Shown here: in pieces, positions 9,332-17,114 of the stretch | Numbering within the stretch: the first letter of the stretch is position 1 | How the letters are laid out: every line of letters begins with the position of its first letter | Assembly (NCBI GenBank): GCA_016789905.1 | Contig: JAEUQC010000180.1 | Location: forward strand, 1-60,483 | Direction: 5' to 3' | DNA from: Bryobacterales bacterium | GTDB taxonomy: Bacteria > Acidobacteriota > Terriglobia > Bryobacterales > Bryobacteraceae | Length of the DNA stretch: 60,483 nt | The notes under the pieces: generated by a model | What the model saw: the letters and a program-made list of their open reading frames with translations, nothing else | Told to the model about the DNA's origin: nothing | Databases searched by the model: none | Program-made: the position numbers and the translations under genes

Positions 9332-10908
9332 GCCAACACCTCCAAAAAAGTTTCAAACCGTACGGATGTGCCGGTCTTCACGAATCGAATACGAGGCGCC
9401 GCTTGTTTCTCGCCGTACACCGCCGACACCCAGCCCAACTCCGTCACGCAAGCGGCTCCGCTGGTGCAATCGATAAGGCGCACATGCTGTTCCGCACCCG
9501 GCGCCACTTGAAAGCACTGCGCATAGCTGTGGACGTTGGCGCTCGTAAGCTCATCGATAATCACGAATCGCGTGCCGCCGGCCATGCGGATTTCGCGCTC
9601 GTGCACAACATCGTATTCCTGGCTTTCAATTCGGCCGCGAACAAAGTCGTACCCGTCCCGGCTGCCGAAACCAAGCAACGCATAGGCCGGCTGCGGACCG
9701 CGAACCTTGAATTTTCGCTTGTGGAACTCGTATCGCGTCTGGTTGCGTCCATCCACACAGACCGTGTTGTGCGCGGCAGTTGAGCGAAAGTGGACGCGCC
9801 AGTTCACGTCGCCCGATTCATCGTAGGTAAATCGCCCCGGATCCACGATCAACGGACGGCCATAACCGTACAACTCGAAGCTCAACAGGTCCAAGTGCCC
9901 GTGATTGCCTTCTCCCAGCGGACCGCAGTCAAATACCAGGTAACGCTCATCTTTGTACGGTTCATCGAGCCCCCAGCCACTGCGCAGAAAGTAATAGCCT
10001 CCGTCCGGAAAAGCCTTCAGCCGTTCGGCGGGCGGGCGGCCCTGGCGCCCCTGGCTCGCTACCCACAGGTAGCTCGGGTCGCCGAACAGTTCGTAGGCCT
10101 CCTGGAGCAATCCCAGATAGGAACCCGTGTCCCCATCGCTCAGGGCTGGAATCAGCCCGTCCGGCCGGTGCGCGTGAACGGAGAAGTCAAGCGCGCCTCG
10201 CAGCAGTCGATCCAAGCCGTCCGGCATGGGAATGCCGTTCATCACAGCCAGACGGCGAATGAATAGCGCGTTGCGGAGTACGATGTGGTGATAGTCGGTT
10301 GACTGCTCGCAGTGGACGCCGTCGGGCCGCAAATCGGCCTGCAGATTGTCGACGATTCCCTGCCGGGCGATACCCAGCCATCGCGGCGCGCTTTCCATCT
10401 CCGGGAATGCCACGGCCGCATAGAAAAGAGCAAGCAACTCCAGTGTCCGGTGATTTCTCGCGGGCGTTAGATGCTCAGAGAGCCAGTTTGCCTGTTCCTC
10501 GATCGATGCAAGGAAGCGCAGCCGAAAGGCGGATGGCATCGGCGCGCCGGCGAAGTAATACCATGCCGATACCCAGTTCTGAATCCGCCGCCCGGCCACA
10601 TCGGCCGGCATGAAATCCACCGGCGTTTGGTCCATCCAAGCCGATGTGAGTTCCAGCCATTTGTAGAGATACTGGGGGCGGCCGGTCTGCTGCCATGCCC
10701 GTCCCATACCGGCGGCATAGTAGAACTTGTGCAGCAGAATGTGCCACTCCACGTCCTTGGACGGGTTCTCCGTCCAGCAGAAGCCATCGCTGAGCGCGAT
10801 GGTCTCCGCGCAAAAAGTGAACCGGTTCTCCAGAATGCCATCGACGAGTTCGCGCGACGCCTCCCGCTCGTCAACAATGGGAAACCAGTTCGCGGTAGCG
10901 GCTAACAT
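9328..10908 (-). CDS. Heparinase II/III-like polysaccharide lyase
   Basis: A 526-residue protein with the alpha/alpha-toroid plus beta-sandwich layout of the heparinase II/III family. Visible family motifs are NHRTLELLALFYAAVAFPE (the Asn/His/Glu region), CEQSTDYHHIVLRNALFIRR (Tyr-His), EGNHGHLDLLSFELYGYGRP (metal-binding and active-site His) and AAHNTVCVDGRNQ. Such lyases cut uronic-acid polysaccharides by beta-elimination. Inside a biosynthetic operon it may trim chain length or clear mis-exported polymer, as AlgL does for alginate. No signal peptide is obvious (MLAATANWFPIVDEREA), which is unusual for a lyase and leaves the compartment open. It overlaps the GT4 gene by 7 nt. Confidence 0.85.
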   Translation of the reverse strand: MLAATANWFPIVDEREASRELVDGILENRFTFCAETIALSDGFCWTENPSKDVEWHILLHKFYYAAGMGRAWQQTGRPQYLYKWLELTSAWMDQTPVDFMPADVAGRRIQNWVSAWYYFAGAPMPSAFRLRFLASIEEQANWLSEHLTPARNHRTLELLALFYAAVAFPEMESAPRWLGIARQGIVDNLQADLRPDGVHCEQSTDYHHIVLRNALFIRRLAVMNGIPMPDGLDRLLRGALDFSVHAHRPDGLIPALSDGDTGSYLGLLQEAYELFGDPSYLWVASQGRQGRPPAERLKAFPDGGYYFLRSGWGLDEPYKDERYLVFDCGPLGEGNHGHLDLLSFELYGYGRPLIVDPGRFTYDESGDVNWRVHFRSTAAHNTVCVDGRNQTRYEFHKRKFKVRGPQPAYALLGFGSRDGYDFVRGRIESQEYDVVHEREIRMAGGTRFVIIDELTSANVHSYAQCFQVAPGAEQHVRLIDCTSGAACVTELGWVSAVYGEKQAAPRIRFVKTGTSVRFETFLEVLA

Positions 10909-12209
10909 ACCGCGGCTTCCTCTCTTGCTTCGGCGAAATGCTCCGCCAGCACTTCGGTGTTTCGCCGGGAATCAAATACGCGGAGAATCGTCGTTCGCGC
11001 CGCAACGCCCATGCGGTCCAGTTCCGCCGGATCGTCCAGCAGGCGCATCAGCGCGGCGGCTAGCGCTTCGGCGTCTTTGGGCTCCACCAGCAGTCCGTTC
11101 TCGCCGCTCTTCACCAGTTCCGGTATTCCTGAAATATTCGTGGAGACCACTGCCAACTGCATAGCCATCGCTTCGGCGAGGACATTCGGAATGCCATCCC
11201 GGTCTCCGTTGTCGAGAATCTGGCAGGGCAACGCAAAGATCGCGCTTTCGGCATAGATGTCTCGAAGCTCTTCTTGCGTGACGGAGGTTCGCAATTGGAC
11301 GAAGTCTTCCAGGCTTAGTTCAGCAATGCGCGCCACCACTCGCCCCTGGTACGCGTCGGCGCCGCCGACGATGAGGCATTCGAATGAATAGCCACGATCG
11401 CGCAGCAGCGCGCAGGCCTCCACCAGGTAGGTGAACCCTTTCTTTTCCACAAAGCGGCCAACGCTGAGTATGCGCGGCGGTCCGGTCCGTTCACCCCGCG
11501 CTGGAGCGAAGAGGTGTGTATCCAGCCCGTGATAAATGGTTTGCACTTCGGGCGCGCCTTGGGGCCGCAGTGCGTCCAGATGTGTTTTGTTCGCGCCCGT
11601 GCAAGTAACCACAAATTCGGCGCGGGCCATCTTCCGCTGCAGCAGGTCGCCTGGGTTCAGTTCCTTCAGGTAGATGTCCTTGGCATGGGCGGTGAAGCTG
11701 AATGGCAATCCGCTGAGTCCGCTGGCGAACATGGTTACCGTCGTGGTGCCATGGCAGAAATGTGCGTGTAAATGCGTGGTTGCTCCGTCGGCCAACGCAG
11801 CGTCCGCGATAAACCCGGCTTGCAGAAACTCTTTGAAAAAGATCTTCCGCGGCGCGGCCCAACGGCTGGGCCGGTATCGCCAGCACATCCCGAGCGCTTC
11901 CCGCAGCACCCGCGCGTAACGAATCGCCTCACGGGAAGCCAGCCGCCAGTGCGCCTGGAAAAACTTCGGGACGTTTCTCCACAGCCAGCCGGCGAACCAA
12001 ACATCGCTCAGTTCTTCCGCTTCCGGAAGGTAAGTCACTGGCGATTGAATCGAGCCGAGTTTCCCGTGTTTCTTCTGCCCCTCCAGTGTCTTCATGGAAA
12101 AGACGCGCAGGCGCACACCCAGTTGCTCCAGCAGGTAAATCTCGTTGGTGATGAACGTCTCCGATGTTCGTCCAAACGCTTTTAGAACATAACCGATACG
12201 GCGTTCCAT
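10902..12209 (-). CDS. GT4-family glycosyltransferase
   Basis: A 435-residue retaining GT-B glycosyltransferase. The N-terminal half includes GRTSETFITNEIYLLEQLG, typical of enzymes that act on polysaccharide acceptors, and HLHAHFCHGTTTVTMFASGL. The C-terminal half has VGRFVEKKGFTYLVEAC, followed by the donor-site motif in GIPNVLAEAMAMQLAVVSTN (E-x7-E type), SGENGLLVEPKDAEALA and a C-terminal helix. The frame is open for 74 more codons upstream, but those residues are low-complexity Gly/Arg sequence antisense to nothing conserved. The ATG at 12209 is preceded by a strong GGGGAGGG Shine-Dalgarno sequence and is chosen. It overlaps the upstream glycosyltransferase by 28 nt. Confidence 0.9.
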   Translation of the reverse strand: MERRIGYVLKAFGRTSETFITNEIYLLEQLGVRLRVFSMKTLEGQKKHGKLGSIQSPVTYLPEAEELSDVWFAGWLWRNVPKFFQAHWRLASREAIRYARVLREALGMCWRYRPSRWAAPRKIFFKEFLQAGFIADAALADGATTHLHAHFCHGTTTVTMFASGLSGLPFSFTAHAKDIYLKELNPGDLLQRKMARAEFVVTCTGANKTHLDALRPQGAPEVQTIYHGLDTHLFAPARGERTGPPRILSVGRFVEKKGFTYLVEACALLRDRGYSFECLIVGGADAYQGRVVARIAELSLEDFVQLRTSVTQEELRDIYAESAIFALPCQILDNGDRDGIPNVLAEAMAMQLAVVSTNISGIPELVKSGENGLLVEPKDAEALAAALMRLLDDPAELDRMGVAARTTILRVFDSRRNTEVLAEHFAEAREEAAVC

Positions 12210-13414
12210 TTGACCCTCCCCGTCGTTTCCACCACGCGCGCCCGTACGGACAATTCCCGCACCCAACGGGCTACGCCCTCCAATCCTTCCAGGCTGGCGG
12301 GGATCTCTTCTTGCATCGGTCCCGCCTCCAATTGGCGCTCCACCCCGTCCATCAATGCGGCCGGCGTCAACGCGTCCGGGTGGATCGCCTGCAGCAGGCC
12401 CAACCGCGACATCCGCTCGCCGCGTATCCACTGCTCTTGAACCGGGTGCGCCCGCGGCACCGCCACCGCTCGCTTCTTCAACGACAAAATCTCGCAGACC
12501 GTGTTGTAGCCGGCCATGGAGACCACGGCGTCAGCGGCCCCCATGTAGGCGATCATGTCGCCTGTAAATTCGGTTACGCTCACGCCGGGCGCCTTCGCTG
12601 CCAGCCGCCCAATCACGCCGCGCTGCGGCTCCGGCATCTCCGGACCGCAGACGATAAAACTCCGCACATTCTTCAGTCGCGCGGCGCCTTTTGCGTAGTC
12701 GCGCACAAGAGCAAAGCCGTCTTCTCCACCGCCGGGTGTCACCAGGACCATGCGGGTTTCACCGCGCTGAAGGAGCGTCGCCCGCAGCCTCGACGAGTCC
12801 GCCTGGCAGGGAACAGGTCGGCGCAGATAGCCGCAGTATCGAGTCCGGCGCCGGATGTCTTCGGGGAAGCCATACTCTTTGGCGGCATCGAACACCGCTG
12901 GGCCGCCCAGGATCAAGACAGACTCGAAGTACTCGCGGATTGTGTCAAAGTACTTCCGTTCTTTCCATGACGCGATGGTCGATTCGGCAGTGTCAAGGAT
13001 GTCGCGAAGCACGAGCGCCACACGGCAGCACGGTTTATTCTTCTTGAGGTAGGCAAGCGTGCTCTTCAGTTCGTGCTTCACGCCGTCCGGTTTTTTGTCC
13101 ACCAGAACAACATCAGGGTTGAAGTCCCGCGCGGCGGCAAGAATCAGGCCTGACCGCAATTGCATGAGTTGCGAGATGTCTGTTCCCAGCGATTTCGCCG
13201 AATACTCATCGCGCCCGACTCGCGACAAGCATGGGAGTTTGATATAGTCGAGCCCCGCCCGGAGCCGGAACTCGTGCACCATGGGCGACCCGGTTACCAG
13301 AAGGACCGAGACGCCCGGAACCGCCTGCAGAAGGTGGTCTGACACGGCTAACATTCGCCGTATGTTTCCCAGACCATAGGTATCGTGCGAATACACCATC
13401 ACTCGAAGGGACAT
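12182..13414 (-). CDS. MurG-like (COG4671-type) glycosyltransferase A, first gene of the glycan operon
   Basis: A 410-residue GT-B protein and paralog of the glycosyltransferase at 4960-6117. The N terminus MSLRVMVYSHDTYGLGNIRR carries the acceptor loop, but with Asn where the usual GxGH motif has His. The middle includes VTPGGGEDGFALVRDYAKG, and the donor site reads VSMAGYNTVCEILSLKKRAVA followed by RAHPVQEQWIRGERM. It would act on the cytoplasmic face of the membrane. It is the first gene of the minus-strand operon, and the 100-bp spacer to the divergent small membrane gene should hold the operon promoter. Whether the His-to-Asn change affects activity cannot be told from sequence alone. 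Confidence 0.86.
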   Translation of the reverse strand: MSLRVMVYSHDTYGLGNIRRMLAVSDHLLQAVPGVSVLLVTGSPMVHEFRLRAGLDYIKLPCLSRVGRDEYSAKSLGTDISQLMQLRSGLILAAARDFNPDVVLVDKKPDGVKHELKSTLAYLKKNKPCCRVALVLRDILDTAESTIASWKERKYFDTIREYFESVLILGGPAVFDAAKEYGFPEDIRRRTRYCGYLRRPVPCQADSSRLRATLLQRGETRMVLVTPGGGEDGFALVRDYAKGAARLKNVRSFIVCGPEMPEPQRGVIGRLAAKAPGVSVTEFTGDMIAYMGAADAVVSMAGYNTVCEILSLKKRAVAVPRAHPVQEQWIRGERMSRLGLLQAIHPDALTPAALMDGVERQLEAGPMQEEIPASLEGLEGVARWVRELSVRARVVETTGRVKWNAVSVMF

Positions 13415-13514
13415 TGAAAGGACTCCATTCCGCCGGTCAACTGCAAGCCGGATTCACCGGCTTGTGGAGTAGGACAGCCGGATGGCGTGTCCGGAACAGA
13501 TTTTTTTCAATTAG
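13415..13514. promoter_or_regulatory. Divergent intergenic region with an inverted repeat and a T-run
   Basis: The spacer between the glycan operon (leftward) and the small membrane gene (rightward) should contain both promoters. It has a perfect 8-bp inverted repeat, CAAGCCGG at 13444-13451 and CCGGCTTG at 13457-13464, with a 5-base loop. Further GCCGG/CCGG repeats follow up to 13495, then seven T at 13501-13507. An operator, or an attenuator-like hairpin for the rightward transcript, would fit. No clear -35/-10 pair was identified. Confidence 0.45.
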
Positions 13515-13871
13515 ATGAAAATGTTGCCGTGGACCCATTCATCTGAACGAGATGAATGGGCCGCCGAATCCGCATATAGATGCATGAAGATGGCCATTTT
13601 CAATTTGCTTTCGGTGACCATACCTATGGTCACCGGAGCCGTCACGTGTTATTTGGCGCGGAATGCAAAAGGCGCCACAAATCTCGGCGAGGCACTGGCG
13701 CCGTGGTTTGCGGTCATTGTGGCGGTGATGGCTTCGGCGGTGGCAGGTGAACTGGCAGCCGTGGTTAGCCTTGTGCGAGGGGAGCGCCTGGTCTGGTTAT
13801 CCTGGCTTGGAGTCGCAGTGAATGGACTTTTGCTTTTGCCTTTGGCGTACCTGGCTCTGACCGCCGACTGA
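13515..13871 (+). CDS. Small membrane protein of unknown function
   Basis: The frame codes 118 residues from the ATG at 13515, or 95 from the ATG at 13584. I do not recognise a family. Three hydrophobic stretches are visible: IFNLLSVTIPMVTGAVTCYL, then WFAVIVAVMASAVAGELAAVV, then LSWLGVAVNGLLLLPLAYLAL. They predict a three-helix inner-membrane protein with a short charged loop (RGERL). Neither start has a convincing Shine-Dalgarno sequence. The 11-bp hairpin at 13534-13560 falls inside the longer version, which favours the shorter start with the hairpin in the leader. It is transcribed away from the glycan operon and ends 3 bp from the convergent esterase gene. Confidence 0.6.
   Translation: MKMLPWTHSSERDEWAAESAYRCMKMAIFNLLSVTIPMVTGAVTCYLARNAKGATNLGEALAPWFAVIVAVMASAVAGELAAVVSLVRGERLVWLSWLGVAVNGLLLLPLAYLALTAD
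13534..13560 (+). repeat. Perfect 11-bp inverted repeat (hairpin) at the start of the small membrane gene
   Basis: CCCATTCATCT at 13534-13544 is followed after five bases (GAACG) by its exact complement AGATGAATGGG at 13550-13560. It lies 24 bp before the internal ATG at 13584 and 20 bp after the ATG at 13515. It could be an RNA hairpin in the leader or a protein-binding operator. Confidence 0.6.
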
Positions 13872-13874
13872 TCT

Positions 13875-14750
13875 CTATTTCCCGATCAAGTAGCGATCAA
13901 ACCAGCGAACCATTTCGGCCAGATAATCGGGCGGGTTGATGGCGCCCGGAAAAGCAGGGCCGTGCGCGGCGCCCGCTATGCGCAGGAACTTCACTGGGAC
14001 GCGAGCGGCCTTCAACCTGGCTTCCATCTCTTCGCTTTGCGAGATGTTGACGCTCTCGTCCTTGTCTCCATGCATGAGAAGGAACGGGGGGTCATCCGGA
14101 GTGATGTGGGAAACCGGAGAGGCCTCAACGTGCGTTCGGTATTCGGCCGAACTCGTATCGGCAGGCAGGGGACGGGTGATGCCGAGAAGAAATGTGCCGT
14201 TGGAGCCGGTGAGGAAATCTACCGGCGCGGCACGAGCTACGACGCACTGCACCTTGGCGCTTTCTCGCTCCACGGGATCGGGGTCGGCGGAGATGCCATG
14301 GCCATCCAGTGTTCCCAGCATGCTCACAAGATGGCCTCCGGACGAGCCGCCGGAAGCCCCGATCTTTGCAGGGTTAATGCCGAATTGGGCGGCGTTATGG
14401 CGGATGAAGCGGACGGCCCGCTGGACATCTTCAACAGGAGCAGGGTAACGGAAGCGGGGCAGTGAGCGGTGATTCACGGTAAACACCGTATATCCGGCAT
14501 TCGCCAGGGCGGTGGCATACTGCTTGGATTGGCCGTTCGACTTGAGTTCCGGCGCGGAATAGGCAAGGGGCGTCGTCCACCCGGAGCCAGAGACGTAGAT
14601 GATGCCATATCCGTTTGGAACCTGCGGCTTGTACACATCGAGGAGCAGGGCGGCGCCAGAGTACATCCCGTAGGGGATGTTCTGCTGGATGGTAAATTTG
14701 CCGGCGGCGAACAGGGGGATGGCGAGGGCAAGCAGCGAGACGGGACGCAT
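13875..14750 (-). CDS. Secreted alpha/beta-hydrolase (BD-FAE/acetylesterase-like)
   Basis: A 291-residue protein with a signal peptide (MRPVSLLALAIPLFAAG). It has the alpha/beta-hydrolase order: an oxyanion region (IIYVSGSGW), the segment VFTVNHRSLPRFRYPAPVED that is typical of the BD-FAE and carboxylesterase group, and the nucleophile motif GASGGSSGGHL. The catalytic Asp lies in HGDKDESV and the His in IAGAAHGPAF. All three catalytic residues are present. It probably removes acetyl or feruloyl esters from plant polysaccharides or related substrates in the periplasm. It ends convergently with the small membrane gene and starts 34 bp after the heme/FGE fusion gene on the same strand. Confidence 0.85.
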   Translation of the reverse strand: MRPVSLLALAIPLFAAGKFTIQQNIPYGMYSGAALLLDVYKPQVPNGYGIIYVSGSGWTTPLAYSAPELKSNGQSKQYATALANAGYTVFTVNHRSLPRFRYPAPVEDVQRAVRFIRHNAAQFGINPAKIGASGGSSGGHLVSMLGTLDGHGISADPDPVERESAKVQCVVARAAPVDFLTGSNGTFLLGITRPLPADTSSAEYRTHVEASPVSHITPDDPPFLLMHGDKDESVNISQSEEMEARLKAARVPVKFLRIAGAAHGPAFPGAINPPDYLAEMVRWFDRYLIGK

Positions 14751-14783
14751 GGGGCGAGTGTATCAGTTGACGAAGCGCCGCTC

Positions 14784-16025
14784 TTACCGCGCCAACCGCA
14801 GGCCGATCCACGGACTGCGGCGGGAGGGGCGCTCACTGTGGCGGAAGGCGGGATGGAGATATTCCGGGCTGTCGGCATAGGCGCCGCCGCGAACGGAGCG
14901 GAGTTCGCCGCCGCCAGGCGAATCGGTGAACGGATAGGGCCTAAAAATCGACTGGCACCACTCCGCAACGTTCCCTTGCATGTCGTGAAACCCGAGAGCA
15001 TTGGCGCGCTTCGTTCCGGTATTGCGGGGGGTGTACGCGTTGGCTTCCTTGAATCCGCCGCCGCCCCCGGCAGTGTTGGCGCGATACCAGGCCTGCTCGT
15101 CCAAAGGCGCTTCCGCGGGCTGGGCGGCACGCTCCCACTCCACCTCTGTGGGCAACCGGAATTGCGCTCCGGAACGCGCGTTCAACGTTGTGATCCACGC
15201 TTGAGCGTCGTTCCACGAAACGTTGTGAACTGGCAATTGCGGCCCCTTTACCGCACTGGGATTGTCTGCGCCCAGCCACTCCCATTGCCGCTGCGTAATC
15301 TCGGTTTTGCTCAAGTAAAATGGCCCGGTCCGGACGCTGTGTACCGGCCGGCTTGCTGGCCACTGCTCGCTTCCGATATCGGTTTCGCCGCCGGGGACGA
15401 GCAGCATTTCGATGCCAATTCCTTTCACGCGGACGTGTTTCGGAAAGCCCGACTCCTCATCGAATTCGGTGCCGATGATTTCCAGGCCGGGTTGTTCGGG
15501 ATTCCGGCGGCGCTGAGTCATTTTGGCGCGCATGGCGGCGCGACGGTCAGCCGGGCGGGCCTGGAGAGCGGCTTGGTAGGCTTCCTGCGCCTTTGCCCAC
15601 TCCCGAATGGCGGCCAGACGATCGCCTTCGGCCATGCTGATTTTGTAGGCTTCAAGCCGCGGATCGGCCGCGGTTTGCGTTTGGCGGAGTTGGCGATCGT
15701 TGGGGTTCGAAAGGGCGTGGGAATGATGGCAGGACTGACAGTCCTGGGTTCGCTTCGTTTTCGGGCAGCCCTGGTTGTGGCAGGTTTGGCAACCGGGAAC
15801 GGGTACGTCGGGCTTGACCTGATTGCGCTCGTTCACGACGTGGCCGTCGCTCTTGCCATGACAGGACTGGCAGTTGGTTTGCGCGGCTACGTGTTTCGTA
15901 GCAACAGACCATTCCAGCACCTGCGCCACATGGCAACGGGAGCAAACGCCGGCCTGCTTGAGTTGAGGGGACTGGGCCGCGACCGTGAGCGCGAAGATCA
16001 GCCCTGCCAGCGTTGATCGAGCCAT
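14784..16025 (-). CDS. Multiheme cytochrome c fused to a formylglycine-enzyme/SUMF1-like domain
   Basis: A 413-residue secreted protein (signal peptide MARSTLAGLIFALTVAAQ). Residues 25-105 carry four c-type heme motifs: CSRCH, CQSCH, CQTCH and CQSCH. A short helical linker (about 120-165, possibly TPR-like: EWAKAQEAYQAALQARPADR) follows. Residues 185-413 form an FGE-sulfatase domain, with YLSKTEITQRQWEWL, LPVHNVSWNDAQAWI, FRLPTEVEWERAA, GFHDMQGNVAEWC and SVRGGAYADS. FGE-like domains activate sulfatases or act as binding or oxidase modules. Joining one to a tetraheme unit is unusual. It overlaps the aldo/keto reductase by 28 nt, so the two are co-translated and may form a periplasmic redox pair. 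Confidence 0.88.
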   Translation of the reverse strand: MARSTLAGLIFALTVAAQSPQLKQAGVCSRCHVAQVLEWSVATKHVAAQTNCQSCHGKSDGHVVNERNQVKPDVPVPGCQTCHNQGCPKTKRTQDCQSCHHSHALSNPNDRQLRQTQTAADPRLEAYKISMAEGDRLAAIREWAKAQEAYQAALQARPADRRAAMRAKMTQRRRNPEQPGLEIIGTEFDEESGFPKHVRVKGIGIEMLLVPGGETDIGSEQWPASRPVHSVRTGPFYLSKTEITQRQWEWLGADNPSAVKGPQLPVHNVSWNDAQAWITTLNARSGAQFRLPTEVEWERAAQPAEAPLDEQAWYRANTAGGGGGFKEANAYTPRNTGTKRANALGFHDMQGNVAEWCQSIFRPYPFTDSPGGGELRSVRGGAYADSPEYLHPAFRHSERPSRRSPWIGLRLAR

Positions 16026-17098
16026 TGGTAGTGCCTTGGGAGCCAGCGTTGACTGGTGGCGCGGGCCACGCGCGCAGCGGCGTCGAGCACATGGCGCTCC
16101 GCACGGCTCAGTTCCAAGTGACGAGTAAGGCCGGCGAGATTGTCGTCGAGCGTCTCCGCCTCAAACATACCGGGCATGGCGGCCGTGATGAAAGGACGCG
16201 AATAGACGAAGCGCAATGCGGCCTGGCACAGCGTCTCTTCAGGAAGTTGTTCGAGACTCTTCGTCAGGTCGGCTACGACGGATGGCAGGAGGGGCCGGTA
16301 CTTGGCTTGATAGAGCTGGACGAAGTCGCGTTCGGGGTTCGTGTTCTGCTTGGCCTTGGGATCCATTTTTACGATGGACCCGGCGGCGAGGGGCTTGATG
16401 GCGATGAGGCCAACGCCACGGCGGGCGGCTTCGGGGAGGAATTCGGCGTAGTCGGCGCGGGCGTGGATGAAGTTGTAGGGGAACATGAAGTAGTCGATTC
16501 CTTCGAGTTCCTTCAGTGCGCTGAGCATCATGCCTTCGTCGTGCGTGGAGATGCCGATGGCACGGACCTTGCCGGCTTGTTTCGCTTTGCGGAGAACGTC
16601 CCAATCGGAGAGGGCTTTTGCGTCGACCGATTTTCCTTCGCCGAGATAGAGGCGGTAGAGATCGACATGGCCGAAGAGGCGGGCGGCGTTATCGATGTTT
16701 TCGCCGACAAATTGGGGGAACTGGCGGCAGAGGGAGACGAGAGCCTTTTGCCGCTGGTTGCCGCCCTTCAGGACTTTGGCGAGGGGTTCCCACTGGCCTT
16801 CGTTTTCGTAGGTGTCGATGAGGTTGACGCCGCGATCGAGAGCGCGGGCGATGAGGCGGTCGCGGCGGGCTTGGCCTTCCTCTTGGAGGACGTTGCCGTT
16901 TTCGACCTTCTTCTTATAGCGGGGGTCGGTGTGGGAGCCGAAGGAGAGGAGGGAGACGTTGATGCCGGTTTGGCCGAGTTGACGGTAGACCATGCCGCCG
17001 CGGCGGATTTCCGGAATTTTGGGGAGTGTGTCGGCGTAGGATTGGCGCGCCGCTAACGCGGCCGCGAGGAAGGCGCGGCGAGAGGAGCGAGGGCACAT
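15998..17098 (-). CDS. Tat-exported aldo/keto reductase
   Basis: A 366-residue protein. The N terminus MCPRSSRRAFLAAALAARQS has a twin-arginine signal (RRAFL). The aldo/keto reductase barrel follows: YRQLGQTGINVSLLSFGSH, then ALDRGVNLIDTYENEG with the catalytic Asp and Tyr, QKALVSLC with the Lys, KVRAIGISTHDEGMM and GLIAIKPLAAGS. The place where the catalytic His is usually found reads VDLYRLYLGEG, with Tyr in the expected His position, so activity may be altered. Exported enzymes of this family occur in secreted redox clusters of related bacteria. It lies upstream of, and overlaps, the cytochrome/FGE fusion, 16 bp from the PKD protein gene on the same strand. Confidence 0.87.
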   Translation of the reverse strand: MCPRSSRRAFLAAALAARQSYADTLPKIPEIRRGGMVYRQLGQTGINVSLLSFGSHTDPRYKKKVENGNVLQEEGQARRDRLIARALDRGVNLIDTYENEGQWEPLAKVLKGGNQRQKALVSLCRQFPQFVGENIDNAARLFGHVDLYRLYLGEGKSVDAKALSDWDVLRKAKQAGKVRAIGISTHDEGMMLSALKELEGIDYFMFPYNFIHARADYAEFLPEAARRGVGLIAIKPLAAGSIVKMDPKAKQNTNPERDFVQLYQAKYRPLLPSVVADLTKSLEQLPEETLCQAALRFVYSRPFITAAMPGMFEAETLDDNLAGLTRHLELSRAERHVLDAAARVARATSQRWLPRHYQWLDQRWQG

Positions 17099-17114
17099 TC
17101 TGAGGGTGATGGTA

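Noticed and set aside
14469..17056. Long plus-strand frames of 515 and 347 codons opposite the cytochrome/FGE and aldo/keto reductase genes
   Set aside because: They are antisense to well-supported genes, have no recognisable domains and follow from high GC, which removes stop codons.
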